Below are positions 1 to 5,431 of a stretch of DNA of 13,184 bases, in pieces. The notes under the pieces are model-generated. The model did not search any database. It was given only the letters and a program-made list of their open reading frames with translations, and had not been told where the DNA came from. Each line of letters begins with the position of its first letter. Position 1 is the first letter of the stretch. This DNA is from an uncultured Ruminococcus sp. (GTDB lineage Bacteria; Bacillota_A; Clostridia; Oscillospirales; Acutalibacteraceae). The stretch covers positions 1-13,184 of the forward strand of contig CADBXH010000045.1 of assembly GCA_902798605.1 (NCBI GenBank), read 5' to 3'. The position numbers and the translations under genes were made by a program.

Positions 1-98
1 TAGCGAACGTCCCACAGGAAAAGTCCGAGCTCCTTTACAATAGGCTCGCAGAGCTGCCAAACCTTGGATACGGTAACTCCGCCCTTGCTTTTTGACAT
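1..98 (-). CDS. rimP: Ribosome maturation factor RimP, N-terminal part (runs off the left edge)
   Basis: RimP is a cytoplasmic factor needed for maturation of the 30S ribosomal subunit. Only the first 32 residues lie in the window. They read MSKSKGGVTVSKVWQLCEPI and continue with VKELGLFLWDVR, which is the typical RimP opening: a helix with 'EPIV..LG' followed by a strand with 'L.DV'. The ATG at 98 is preceded by a strong GAGGAGG site at about 104-110, which fixes the start. In Firmicutes rimP usually opens the rimP-nusA-ylxR-infB-rbfA operon, and that would lie to the left. A good promoter and a leader of about 125 nt lie upstream. The family call rests on a short stretch, so it is good but not certain. 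Confidence 0.85.
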   Translation of the reverse strand, partial: MSKSKGGVTVSKVWQLCEPIVKELGLFLWDVR

Positions 99-224
99 AT
101 TGACCTCCTCGATTGCTTGATTTGTTGATTTAAACTCAGGCGTTTTTCATAATGCCTAAACGCTTTTGTCATAAGCAAAGGAGCGGGCCGCTTGCCCACT
201 CCTTAGTTTCAACATATTCAACAT
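99..224 (-). promoter_or_regulatory. 5' leader of rimP with a GC-rich hairpin
   Basis: This is the transcribed leader between the rimP promoter and start codon. On the minus strand AAGGAGTGGGC pairs with GCCCGCTCCTT across a 5-nt loop (about 180-206), an 11-bp stem with one wobble. Nearer the gene, GCGTTT can pair with AAACGC, or AGGC with GCCT. These two pairings overlap and exclude each other. There is no T-tract after the large stem, so it is not a plain terminator. A role in regulating rimP is inference. Confidence 0.4.
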
Positions 225-229
225 TAAGA

Positions 230-258
230 ATTATAGCACTACAAAAAAGAAAATGCAA
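230..258 (-). promoter_or_regulatory. Sigma-A promoter of rimP
   Basis: Read on the minus strand: TTGCAT (253-258), a 17-bp spacer, then a perfect TATAAT (230-235). The start point would be near 223, giving a leader of about 125 nt before rimP. Confidence 0.75.
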
Positions 259-339
259 GTGTTTTTCCTGATTTTAAGCCGCTTTTTTGATTTTTAGGGA
301 TATTATTTCAAATATTTTTAAAAAAAGTTTAAAAAACAT

Positions 340-368
340 TTGAAATTACACCATAGGTGTGTTATAAT
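340..368 (+). promoter_or_regulatory. Promoter of tRNA-Thr, with a palindrome in the spacer
   Basis: TTGAAA (340-345), 17-bp spacer, TATAAT (363-368). The start point would fall near 375, about 20 nt before the tRNA. The spacer holds the palindrome ACACC-ATA-GGTGT (348-360). The -35 box also lies inside the right arm of a 9-bp inverted repeat, ATTTCAAAT (305-313) and ATTTGAAAT (338-346). Either could bind a regulator, but A/T-rich DNA gives such repeats by chance. Confidence 0.75.
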
Positions 369-395
369 AACGCTGTTGCAAAAAACAGAATAGCT

Positions 396-471
396 GCTGA
401 TATAGCTCAGGAGGTAGAGTGCGTCCTTGGTAAGGACGAGGTCACGGGTTCAAATCCCGTTATCAGCTCCA
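396..471 (+). tRNA. tRNA-Thr, anticodon GGT
   Basis: This is a complete 76-nt cloverleaf. The acceptor stem GCTGATA (396-402) pairs with TATCAGC (461-467), followed by discriminator T and an encoded CCA (469-471). The anticodon stem CGTCC/GGACG (422-426, 434-438) encloses loop TTGGTAA, giving anticodon GGT at 429-431, which reads ACC and ACU threonine codons. The T-arm is ACGGG-TTCAAAT-CCCGT. The gene stands alone, with its own promoter upstream and a terminator a few bases downstream. Confidence 0.97.
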
Positions 472-509
472 TAGAAAAAGGTATCCCATTTGGGATGCCT
501 TTTTCTATT
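472..509 (+). terminator. Intrinsic terminator after tRNA-Thr
   Basis: A stem of about 18 bp runs from ATAGAAAAAGG at 472 through ATCCCA-tt-TGGGAT to CCTTTTTCTAT ending at 509, with one G-T pair. The T5 run sits on the 3' side. Its core CCCATTTGGGATGCCTTT recurs at 4040-4057. Confidence 0.85.
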
Positions 510-520
510 AACCTCTGCCA

Positions 521-541
521 GAGATGATAACGGGATTTGAA
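521..541 (-). repeat. Inverted copy of the tRNA-Thr 3' end
   Basis: These 21 bases are the reverse complement of tRNA positions 449-469 (T-loop to acceptor end) with a single mismatch. Together with the terminator stem between them they make an interrupted palindrome from 449 to 541. Integration at a tRNA normally leaves a direct repeat, so the inverted order is unusual. Confidence 0.8.
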
Positions 542-721
542 GGCGACGAGAACGCCCGCCGCCGGTGGCGGATGAAGGGAGTACGAGGAAGCGCAGAAAC
601 AGGGAGTTCGAGGAGGCGGCTTTAGACGCGACGCTGAACGACCATGTTTCAAACGGAGAGCGTGCCAAGGATTAAGCGCAAGCGCAATCCGCAGGCAAAA
701 ACGTCACAGCGTGACGTTTTT
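542..721 (+). other. GC-rich unassigned block ending in a strong terminator; possible ncRNA or element remnant
   Basis: No convincing gene is present here. The block is GC-rich and quite unlike the A/T-rich DNA around it. It contains a hairpin CCGCC-GCCGGT-GGCGG (556-571). It ends in a perfect 11-bp terminator stem, AAAAACGTCAC-AGC-GTGACGTTTTT (697-721). The open frames crossing it on the minus strand run into the antisense of the tRNA and have no ribosome binding site, so I do not call them. It could be a small RNA co-transcribed from the tRNA promoter, or a remnant of an element that inserted next to the tRNA. Confidence 0.35.
697..721 (+). terminator. Strong intrinsic terminator
   Basis: Perfect 11-bp stem with a 3-nt AGC loop. 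The arms begin with A5 and end with T5, so it could act in both directions. Confidence 0.75.
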
Positions 722-788
722 AGCGAGAGAGCCGCGCGAACTTTTCCTATTTACCAGACCGCATAAAACGAGCTGAAATATTTTGAAA

Positions 789-848
789 GCAGAAACATAC
801 GTTATCTGCTCCAAAGCCGTTGGAAACCTATGTTTTCGGCGGTTTTTT
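789..848 (+). terminator. Hairpin followed by a terminator-like hairpin with T6
   Basis: The first hairpin is GCAGA-AAC...GTT-TCTGC (789-809). The second is GCCG(TT)GGAAAC-CTAT-GTTTTC(G)GC followed by T6 (816-848). No gene or clear promoter lies between 722 and 816, so what it terminates is unknown. The rest of 722-951 is A/T-rich, and I see no gene in it. Confidence 0.45.
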
Positions 849-951
849 ATTTAATACCGTTTCAATACAAGGGCAGTCTGCCTCTTTGTATTACGCTTTC
901 ATTATAACATACCAAAATCCAGAAAATATCGACATATTTTTGTTCAATGGG

Positions 952-980
952 TTGAAAAATCGATATATATATGCTATGAT
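952..980 (+). promoter_or_regulatory. Sigma-A promoter of structured RNA copy 1
   Basis: TTGAAA (952-957), 17-bp spacer, TATGAT (975-980). Seven bases later, at 987, the first base of the RNA's outer stem begins. The second RNA copy has the same offset. Confidence 0.75.
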
Positions 981-986
981 TAAGTC

Positions 987-1155
987 GCTACACAAATCGA
1001 ATAAATATTTGCTGAAAAAGTGTGCATTTTACTTGTATAAAATGCAGGCTCTTATTAAAGTACGCTTTTTTGGCAGAACAAGATTTGTGTAGCAACAAAT
1101 GGAGCTATGCGTTTTGGGTGTGTAGTTCCGTTTGGGACTACACATTTTTTATTTT
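987..1155 (+). ncRNA. Structured RNA, copy 1 (unassigned family), ending in an intrinsic terminator
   Basis: This is about 169 nt from predicted start to T-tract. The outer stem is GCTACACAAATC (987-998) with GATTTGTGTAGC (1082-1093), 12 perfect pairs. A second stem is TGCTGAAAAAGTG (1010-1022) with CGCTTTTTTGGCA (1063-1075), 13 pairs counting G-U. It is stacked on a hairpin TGCATTTTA (1023-1031) with TAAAATGCA (1038-1046). A 3' strand starting GGCTC (1047-1051) can pair with GAGC in GGAGCTATGCGTTTT (1101-1115) as a pseudoknot. The terminator follows at 1120-1155. Copy 2 at 10631-10797 on the minus strand keeps every one of these parts with compensating base changes, which is the main evidence for a real RNA. 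I could not match it to a family from memory. Confidence 0.7.
1120..1155 (+). terminator. Intrinsic terminator at the end of RNA copy 1
   Basis: GTGTAGTTCC (1120-1129), loop GTTT, GGGACTACAC (1134-1143), 10 pairs with one wobble, followed by a T-rich tract to 1155. The ribosome binding site of the next gene begins at 1156, so that gene can only be transcribed from the promoter at 952 by read-through. Confidence 0.85.
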
Positions 1156-1167
1156 AAGGAGGACAAA

Positions 1168-1647
1168 ATGAATAATGAGCTGACTTTAGAAGAAAAGGAA
1201 GAATTTGGCCAAAAAATATTATCCGGTGGTCCGGCATGCGGCATTTGGTTAACGCTTGGTAAAATTACCGGCACATGTATGAACACTTCATATTTTACCA
1301 AAGACGAAATCGAAATCATTGATGCGGGTCTTACTATCCATGAACCGCTTTTATCTGTTTTACTGCAACGAGATCCCGAATTGTATGAGTTTGCACTTTC
1401 GTCTGTTAAGATGGCTGCTTCATTTATGATGAGTATTTGTATTGACAACGGAACACAAGCTATTTCGGTTTTTGAGAACGCATTGGATAATGCGATTCCT
1501 CCCTGCTTTGAAAAGGCATTTATCCTTATTGCTTTGTTTTTTGATATACCGTATCCGCCTGCCGCTGCATTACCAATTGACAAAAAAGAGAAATCATGCG
1601 GGATTGCAGCGGATTTGTCAATTCCATGCAGGTCACAATTGCTTTAG
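1168..1647 (+). CDS. Hypothetical protein; probable 5' part of a frameshifted gene with the LRR protein
   Basis: The protein is 159 residues and I do not recognise it. AAGGAGG (1156-1162) sits 5 nt before the ATG at 1168, an excellent site. It begins MNNELTLEEKEEFGQKILS and is largely helical in appearance, with a hydrophobic stretch near residues 114-132 (CFEKAFILIALFFDIPYPP). There is no signal peptide. The last 20 or so residues overlap the start of the next frame and look out of character. An A6 run at 1582-1587 is the likely slip point: one extra A there would join this frame to the leucine-rich-repeat frame, giving a protein of about 610 residues. The alternative is a genuine short protein translationally coupled to the next. 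The intact frame and strong ribosome binding site are seen directly; the fusion is inference. Confidence 0.65.
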   Translation: MNNELTLEEKEEFGQKILSGGPACGIWLTLGKITGTCMNTSYFTKDEIEIIDAGLTIHEPLLSVLLQRDPELYEFALSSVKMAASFMMSICIDNGTQAISVFENALDNAIPPCFEKAFILIALFFDIPYPPAAALPIDKKEKSCGIAADLSIPCRSQLL

Positions 1648-2999
1648 CAAACATTGGCATAACCTATACCGCTCCCGATTATTGTGATGCGGATCCTGTT
1701 TCCGTTACACATTTGGGAGATAACAAAACCGAATATAAAGACAACACTACGCAAAGTTCGGATGAATCCTCTACCGGCAATAAAACTGTTGAAGTTGTGC
1801 AGCTGACAGGAAAAAGCAAAGGTGTGAACCTTAACTCAGGTGAATTTGAAGGATATGCAGGTGATGAAATTCACATTGCACTTCCCGAGGGAACAGAAAC
1901 CGTCGGATACAATGCTTTCGGATGCAATTATTCCGTCCAAACCGTGGTGCTTCCGGAAGGAGTAACAACAATAGATATGGATGCATTCTCGCTTGCAAAA
2001 CTTTCCGGCATTGTGTTTCCAAGCACTTTGGATACTATCTCTTCGGGTGCATTTCATTGGTGCGAAAACCTTAAAGAAATAATTCTTCCCAACGGACTCA
2101 CGGAAATCGGTTCAGACGCTTTTTCGGGATGTGACAGTTTGAAATATATCTATATTCCGGCTTCGGTATTTGATTTCGGAACGGATTGTTTCGACGGACT
2201 TGACGATTGTATTTTTCATGTAGAACCCGGTAGTGACGCAGAGGAATACATCCGTGAAAACTATGAGGATTACAAAATCGTCTACAGCCAACCTGCCGGT
2301 TACGGGACTCTGCCCGAAATCAATATTATTTCAAAAACCGCTGTTGTGAGCGCAGACGGATTTGTTACAATTGAACCTGATGACGATGATGTGGATTCGG
2401 ATTATGACGGAGAATTGACAAGCTACAACGGCAATGCAAAAAGAATACGGATTTCCGATGAGTTCGACACCATTGAATCCGATGCGTTTGCTCAAAATGA
2501 TACTATCGAAAATATAGTTATCCCCGATTCCGTCACAACAATAAACAGTAATGCGTTTAGCTTCTGTAAGAATTTAAAATCGGTCGTTCTTCCAAATGAT
2601 TTGGACATTATCAGTTCGGGAATGTTTTGGGATTGCGCGAATTTAGAAGAAGTCAATATTCCCGATTCGGTAACCGAAATTGAGTTTAACGCATTCAGCG
2701 GTTGCAAAAAGATTAAGATTAAAGAGCTTCCTGATGGTATTGCCGTGATTGGAGAAAGTGCGTTTGCGGGATGCGAGAGCTTGGAATCAATAGTTCTTCC
2801 GGAAGAATTAGAGATAATTGAATACGGAGCTTTCTCTGCTTGCACAAATCTTGAAAAAGTTACGATTCCAAGCTCTGTTTCCGAAATTGACGACACTGCT
2901 TTTGAATTTGAACAGTGTGTGTTCTATGTAGAAGAAGGAAGTTATGCGGATGAGTTTTTACGGGAACTTGATTATGACGTAACGATTGAATACGTCTGA
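1596..2999 (+). CDS. BspA-like leucine-rich-repeat protein (possibly the 3' part of a frameshifted gene)
   Basis: The open frame is 467 residues from ATG 1596. Two blocks of BspA/LRR_5-type repeats are visible, about residues 91-203 and 283-440, with units such as 'I.LP.GLTEIGSDAFSGC.SLK.I.IP'. Each block ends with a matching cap, 'C.F(H/Y)VE.GS.A(E/D)E(Y/F)(I/L)RE'. An acidic linker (DDDDVDSD, about 262-269) joins them. These repeats mediate binding to proteins or host surfaces in gut bacteria and are often exported, but this frame has no signal peptide or anchor. No good ribosome binding site precedes 1596 or the next ATG at 1626, and the frame is open from 1581 only. That supports translation arriving from the upstream frame through a slip at the A6 run. 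The DNA is A/T-rich compared with rimP or the lysozyme. Confidence 0.8.
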   Translation: MRDCSGFVNSMQVTIALANIGITYTAPDYCDADPVSVTHLGDNKTEYKDNTTQSSDESSTGNKTVEVVQLTGKSKGVNLNSGEFEGYAGDEIHIALPEGTETVGYNAFGCNYSVQTVVLPEGVTTIDMDAFSLAKLSGIVFPSTLDTISSGAFHWCENLKEIILPNGLTEIGSDAFSGCDSLKYIYIPASVFDFGTDCFDGLDDCIFHVEPGSDAEEYIRENYEDYKIVYSQPAGYGTLPEINIISKTAVVSADGFVTIEPDDDDVDSDYDGELTSYNGNAKRIRISDEFDTIESDAFAQNDTIENIVIPDSVTTINSNAFSFCKNLKSVVLPNDLDIISSGMFWDCANLEEVNIPDSVTEIEFNAFSGCKKIKIKELPDGIAVIGESAFAGCESLESIVLPEELEIIEYGAFSACTNLEKVTIPSSVSEIDDTAFEFEQCVFYVEEGSYADEFLRELDYDVTIEYV

Positions 3000-3041
3000 T
3001 TCATTGTAAAATACATCTGATTTTTGAAAGGAGAAAAAACT

Positions 3042-3563
3042 ATGGGTATGATATCAAACAAAATAGAGGTAATGCTTCTAACCAAAAAGAGAGAAAAGGT
3101 ATATTGGGAGCTGTGGCTTGATAACGAGATCAGCACCGAATTGACCGAAGATAAAAGCCTGTTTTCAGCTTCATCTGTAGAGGAATTTGCAGAGAGCATC
3201 GGAAAAGGCTTTAAGGACGAATACCCCGACGAAGATGATGAGCCCGATCCCGACTTCATTAAACAGTATTCGAATGATTTTGCGGGCTGCAATCCCTTCG
3301 ACGAAGAGGATGATTACACCCGACTCAAGAACCTTATTACGGAATACGCCCAAGGAGCCCCGTGCCCGGAAGCGTTCAAAAAGGTGGTTTTGGTAGCGAA
3401 CAATCAATGCTCGGGACGCCGTGAGTATCATTATATTGTTTTCAACTTAAAAACCCGAAAATGCTCCGCAGGATGCAAATATGCAACATTTGGCGCCAAT
3501 TATTACTATGATCCCGATGATTGCACTCCGAAATCCAAAGAGTTTATGGAAACATTGCTTTGA
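3042..3563 (+). CDS. Hypothetical acidic protein
   Basis: The protein is 173 residues from ATG 3042, chosen because AAAGGAG (3027-3033) lies 8 nt upstream. I do not recognise it. It opens MGMISNKIEVMLLTKKREKV, then a run of acidic residues around 55-70 (DEYPDEDDEPDPD) and a cysteine-containing C-terminal third (C at 'APCPEAF', 'NNQCSGRREYHY', 'KCSAGCKYATFG'). There is no signal peptide or membrane segment, so it is probably cytoplasmic. It lies 42 nt after the leucine-rich-repeat gene on the same strand and probably shares its transcript. Small acidic proteins next to large repeat proteins are sometimes immunity or partner proteins, but nothing in the sequence shows that. Confidence 0.7.
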   Translation: MGMISNKIEVMLLTKKREKVYWELWLDNEISTELTEDKSLFSASSVEEFAESIGKGFKDEYPDEDDEPDPDFIKQYSNDFAGCNPFDEEDDYTRLKNLITEYAQGAPCPEAFKKVVLVANNQCSGRREYHYIVFNLKTRKCSAGCKYATFGANYYYDPDDCTPKSKEFMETLL

Positions 3564-3653
3564 TTTTTATGTTGATTTCATTACGGGAAGTCTGTTTCCG
3601 AGCATTACCCGTATGCAAATATTTCTATCATCTTTAATAAAGGGGTGAGATTA

Positions 3654-3779
3654 GTGGAACCTGCCGATATAGTTAAAAGAGTTATTTTACAATTTGATTT
3701 ATATCTTGAAGGCAATTTATTTTCAAAGGAATTATTAATGCGTAGTTTTGCCCTTCGTCCAAGCCTACTTCTACGCTGA
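3654..3779 (+). pseudogene. 5' fragment of an unknown gene, truncated at a rearrangement junction
   Basis: AAAGGGGTGA (about 3639-3648) precedes a GTG at 3654. It opens a 41-codon frame, MEPADIVKRVILQFDLYLEG, continuing NLFSKELL, then about a dozen residues that are just the antisense of the neighbouring minus-strand gene before a stop at 3777. The strong translation start and the abrupt change of character near 3736-3742 suggest the first part of a real gene whose remainder is gone. The gene's identity is unknown. Confidence 0.45.
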
Positions 3780-3927
3780 AATACGGAAATCTTTTGATCG
3801 CCTCCTGTGTCGCCTGATTTAGCATCTCTGCGTCAACGGGAGCGTCAAGCTGTACCTTGAACCTGACGGTAAAGGGCAGCTTGTCCATATATTCATATAA
3901 CAGATACATATCGGGATTCTTACTCAT
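3682..3927 (-). pseudogene. Truncated N-terminus of a condensation/alcohol acetyltransferase-like protein
   Basis: The first 65 or so residues (MSKNPDMYLLYEYMDKLP, later 'AEMLNQATQEAIKRFPYFSVEVGLDEG') match the usual opening of the CoA-dependent acyltransferase superfamily (condensation-domain and alcohol-acetyltransferase-like proteins). There an edge strand and the 'L..A...(A/T)..R(F/Y)P(Y/F)F' helix start the fold. After 'NYALI' the sequence becomes the antisense of the neighbouring gene fragment and stops at 81 residues. Full-length relatives are about 400 residues or more, and the catalytic HHxxxD motif is absent, so this is a remnant. It still has a good promoter (3965-3993) and an AAGGA site about 13 nt before the ATG. 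Confidence 0.6.
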
Positions 3928-3964
3928 AATTCACTTTGTTCCTTTTCTTTTTCTATTTGTAAGC

Positions 3965-3993
3965 ATTATAATCTATTTTTCAGGATTTTGCAA
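3965..3993 (-). promoter_or_regulatory. Promoter of the truncated acyltransferase-like gene
   Basis: On the minus strand: TTGCAA (3988-3993), 17-bp spacer, TATAAT (3965-3970). It appears intact although the gene it serves is truncated. Confidence 0.7.
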
Positions 3994-4032
3994 TATTTTT
4001 CCGCAAACTTATGAATTATTGTTCCAATGAAC

Positions 4033-4062
4033 AAGGCACCCCATTTGGGATGCCTTTATTTT
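4033..4062. terminator. Terminator hairpin sharing its core with the tRNA-Thr terminator
   Basis: AAGGCA-C-CCCA-tt-TGGG-A-TGCCTT with one internal mismatch, followed on the plus strand by a T-rich run. Positions 4040-4057 repeat the 18-base core found at 485-502. It lies 75 nt past the end of the minus-strand gene at 4137 and could end that transcript, although its T-tract favours the plus direction. Confidence 0.55.
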
Positions 4063-4136
4063 ATCCTTATCAAGCGGACGTTATTGCGCCGCATTTCTTT
4101 GCTCTGTTTGATTTAAATAGCAGCTGTCCTACCCTC

Positions 4137-4373
4137 TCATTCACCTTCCAAATCGCTTAGTCTGTGGTTTGCTACCTTGATTTTTTCGTCGAGGATATTT
4201 ATGGATTCCTCCGCCTTGAACATCCTTTCTATCAGATTGTTGTGCTTGTCTACCTTTTTTTCGAGTTGTTCGATCCGGTAGTTGCTCAGCTTTGAGGTAG
4301 CTAAAATTCCGCCCAGTGTTCCGCCGAGCGTTCCGATAAGGCTGAGCAGGGCGACTATTACCGTTTCTGACAC
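4137..4373 (-). CDS. XhlA-like phage/prophage small membrane protein with coiled coil
   Basis: The protein is 78 residues. It has one hydrophobic N-terminal segment rich in Gly and Leu (about residues 5-26, VIVALLSLIGTLGGTLGGIL). A charged heptad-type coiled coil follows to the C-terminus (YRIEQLEKKVDKHNNLIERM, then SINILDEKIKVANHRLSDLE). This is the layout of the XhlA/hemolysin-type proteins found in Firmicutes phage lysis modules, where they assist holin and endolysin at the membrane. The start is GTG at 4373, set by AAAAGGAGG (4380-4388) 6 nt upstream; the nearby ATG is in another frame that stops at once. It has its own promoter (4410-4438) and stands alone, about 3.6 kb from the holin and lysozyme genes and on the opposite strand. 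Confidence 0.65.
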   Translation of the reverse strand: MSETVIVALLSLIGTLGGTLGGILATSKLSNYRIEQLEKKVDKHNNLIERMFKAEESINILDEKIKVANHRLSDLEGE

Positions 4374-4409
4374 ATCGCGCCTCCTTTTGCTTTATTTCCC
4401 CCTATTTTT

Positions 4410-4438
4410 ATTATAGAACATTTATTCGATTTTTGCAA
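4410..4438 (-). promoter_or_regulatory. Promoter of the XhlA-like gene
   Basis: On the minus strand: TTGCAA (4433-4438), 17-bp spacer, TATAAT (4410-4415). Confidence 0.75.
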
Positions 4439-4446
4439 GTGGTTTT

Positions 4447-4480
4447 AAAATAAAAAGGACGAACACAATGGTTCGTCCTT
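4447..4480 (-). terminator. Intrinsic terminator of the zinc-ribbon/C39 operon
   Basis: A perfect 10-bp stem AAGGACGAAC (4455-4464) and GTTCGTCCTT (4471-4480) with a 6-nt loop. On the minus strand it is followed by T5-A-T4. It lies about 105 nt beyond the stop of the C39-like peptidase gene. The DNA between (4481-4586) holds no gene I can support. Confidence 0.85.
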
Positions 4481-4586
4481 AAAAGCGTTTTTATAACAAT
4501 ACCGATAGCTGTCGTGAATCTTCGGGCATCCGAGTTCGCCCATTTAATCGACTTATCCGTCCCGAACTGCGGTATCGCCGCCGCGA

Positions 4587-5429
4587 TCATTTTACAACTA
4601 TTGATTGCATAAACATCTGCTTGTATCTTTTATTTACAAGATCCTTTTTGAAGTGGGATATCGTGCCTGCGGTCGAGTCGCCGAAGTAGTAATAATCCTT
4701 ATCATAGCCTATCAAAACAAGGCAGTGCTCGTGCATATACCACGAGAACGTATCGCCGATTTTTGTCTTGGCGTTTTCGTCGACATAATTGACCGTCCAG
4801 GTGTGATACACATAGGGCTCCTGCATATAGGTGGTCGCCCAGATCATTACCGGCACGCCGTTTACAACGTACTGATCGATCAGATCCTCAAGCTCCACAT
4901 TCTCCATCGCGTACGCTTTAAGGTTGGATTTTTGGTCGGCGAGGTATTTGTTCATACTCTTTGCCATTGATGGCGCGTATACTCCCCAGCCGGCGTAAGC
5001 GGTTCCGGCAAACGCGCTGTACATATCGGGGCCTGTTCCGCCCATACCGTCTTCATCCAAAAACACATAATGGCAGTCCAGGTAATTGTCCGCGAACGTG
5101 TGCTCGTCCAAGTTAAAGCCGAGGGTATTCAGCAGCATTGTGCAGGCGTATGTCTCGCAGCCTGCTTTAAGGTCGTCCATAGCGATGACCTTTACGTTTT
5201 GGATCATATATTTTTCCGGTCTTTGCGATTCAACCTCTTGGGTCTGATCCTCGGCGTTTGCTTCTTTTATATTGGAAATCGAAACACATACCGAAAGGCT
5301 GATCAATGAGATTATCACTGCCGCAAGCACACAAAGCACGGCTATTCTTTTTCTGTTTCGGGGTGTAAGCCTGAAATTCTTCAACGACTTTAGGTAGTAA
5401 ACTATCTCCCGAAGCTTTTTTTTGATCAT
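4587..5429 (-). CDS. Membrane-anchored C39-like (papain-fold) cysteine peptidase
   Basis: The protein is 280 residues. A basic N-terminus is followed by one membrane segment (about residues 28-51), placing the rest outside the cell as a type II membrane protein. The outer domain has the Peptidase_C39_2 layout: a nucleophile Cys91 in 'LKAGCETYACTMLLNTLGF', His233/His235 in 'YMHEHCLVLIGYD' and Asp251 in 'YYYFGDS'. Relatives such as B. subtilis YvpB are extracytoplasmic papain-fold proteins of mostly unknown substrate; leader-peptide processing applies only to those fused to ABC transporters, which this is not. The ATG at 5429 lies 2 nt after the stop of the zinc-ribbon gene, so the two are co-transcribed and probably coupled. 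The Cys and His are visible; activity is inferred. Confidence 0.8.
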   Translation of the reverse strand: MIKKKLREIVYYLKSLKNFRLTPRNRKRIAVLCVLAAVIISLISLSVCVSISNIKEANAEDQTQEVESQRPEKYMIQNVKVIAMDDLKAGCETYACTMLLNTLGFNLDEHTFADNYLDCHYVFLDEDGMGGTGPDMYSAFAGTAYAGWGVYAPSMAKSMNKYLADQKSNLKAYAMENVELEDLIDQYVVNGVPVMIWATTYMQEPYVYHTWTVNYVDENAKTKIGDTFSWYMHEHCLVLIGYDKDYYYFGDSTAGTISHFKKDLVNKRYKQMFMQSIVVK

Positions 5430-5431
5430 TT

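Noticed and set aside
407..668. Minus-strand open frames of 72-81 codons across the tRNA and the block behind it
   Set aside because: They read the antisense of tRNA-Thr (the familiar GFEPVTSSLPRT wording) and have no ribosome binding site.
1096..1116. GGAGCTATGCGTTTTG resembles part of a type II-A CRISPR repeat or tracrRNA anti-repeat
   Set aside because: There is no array, spacer series or cas gene. Copy 2 differs at the matching bases (GGAGCTATGTGTTTTTT), so the likeness is probably chance.
987..1143. Alternative pairing of GCTACAC (987) with GTGTAGT (1120) as a classic antiterminator
   Set aside because: It is possible in copy 1 but the matching pairing does not exist in copy 2, so it is not part of the conserved structure.
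1132..1167. Upstream TTG start for the unknown protein
   Set aside because: It lies inside the terminator hairpin; the ATG at 1168 has a far better ribosome binding site.
4411..4590. 59-codon minus-strand frame whose ATG overlaps the C39-like peptidase stop (ATGA)
   Set aside because: The overlap looks like translational coupling, but the frame runs through the operon terminator and into the XhlA promoter. At most its first 30 codons could be a gene remnant.
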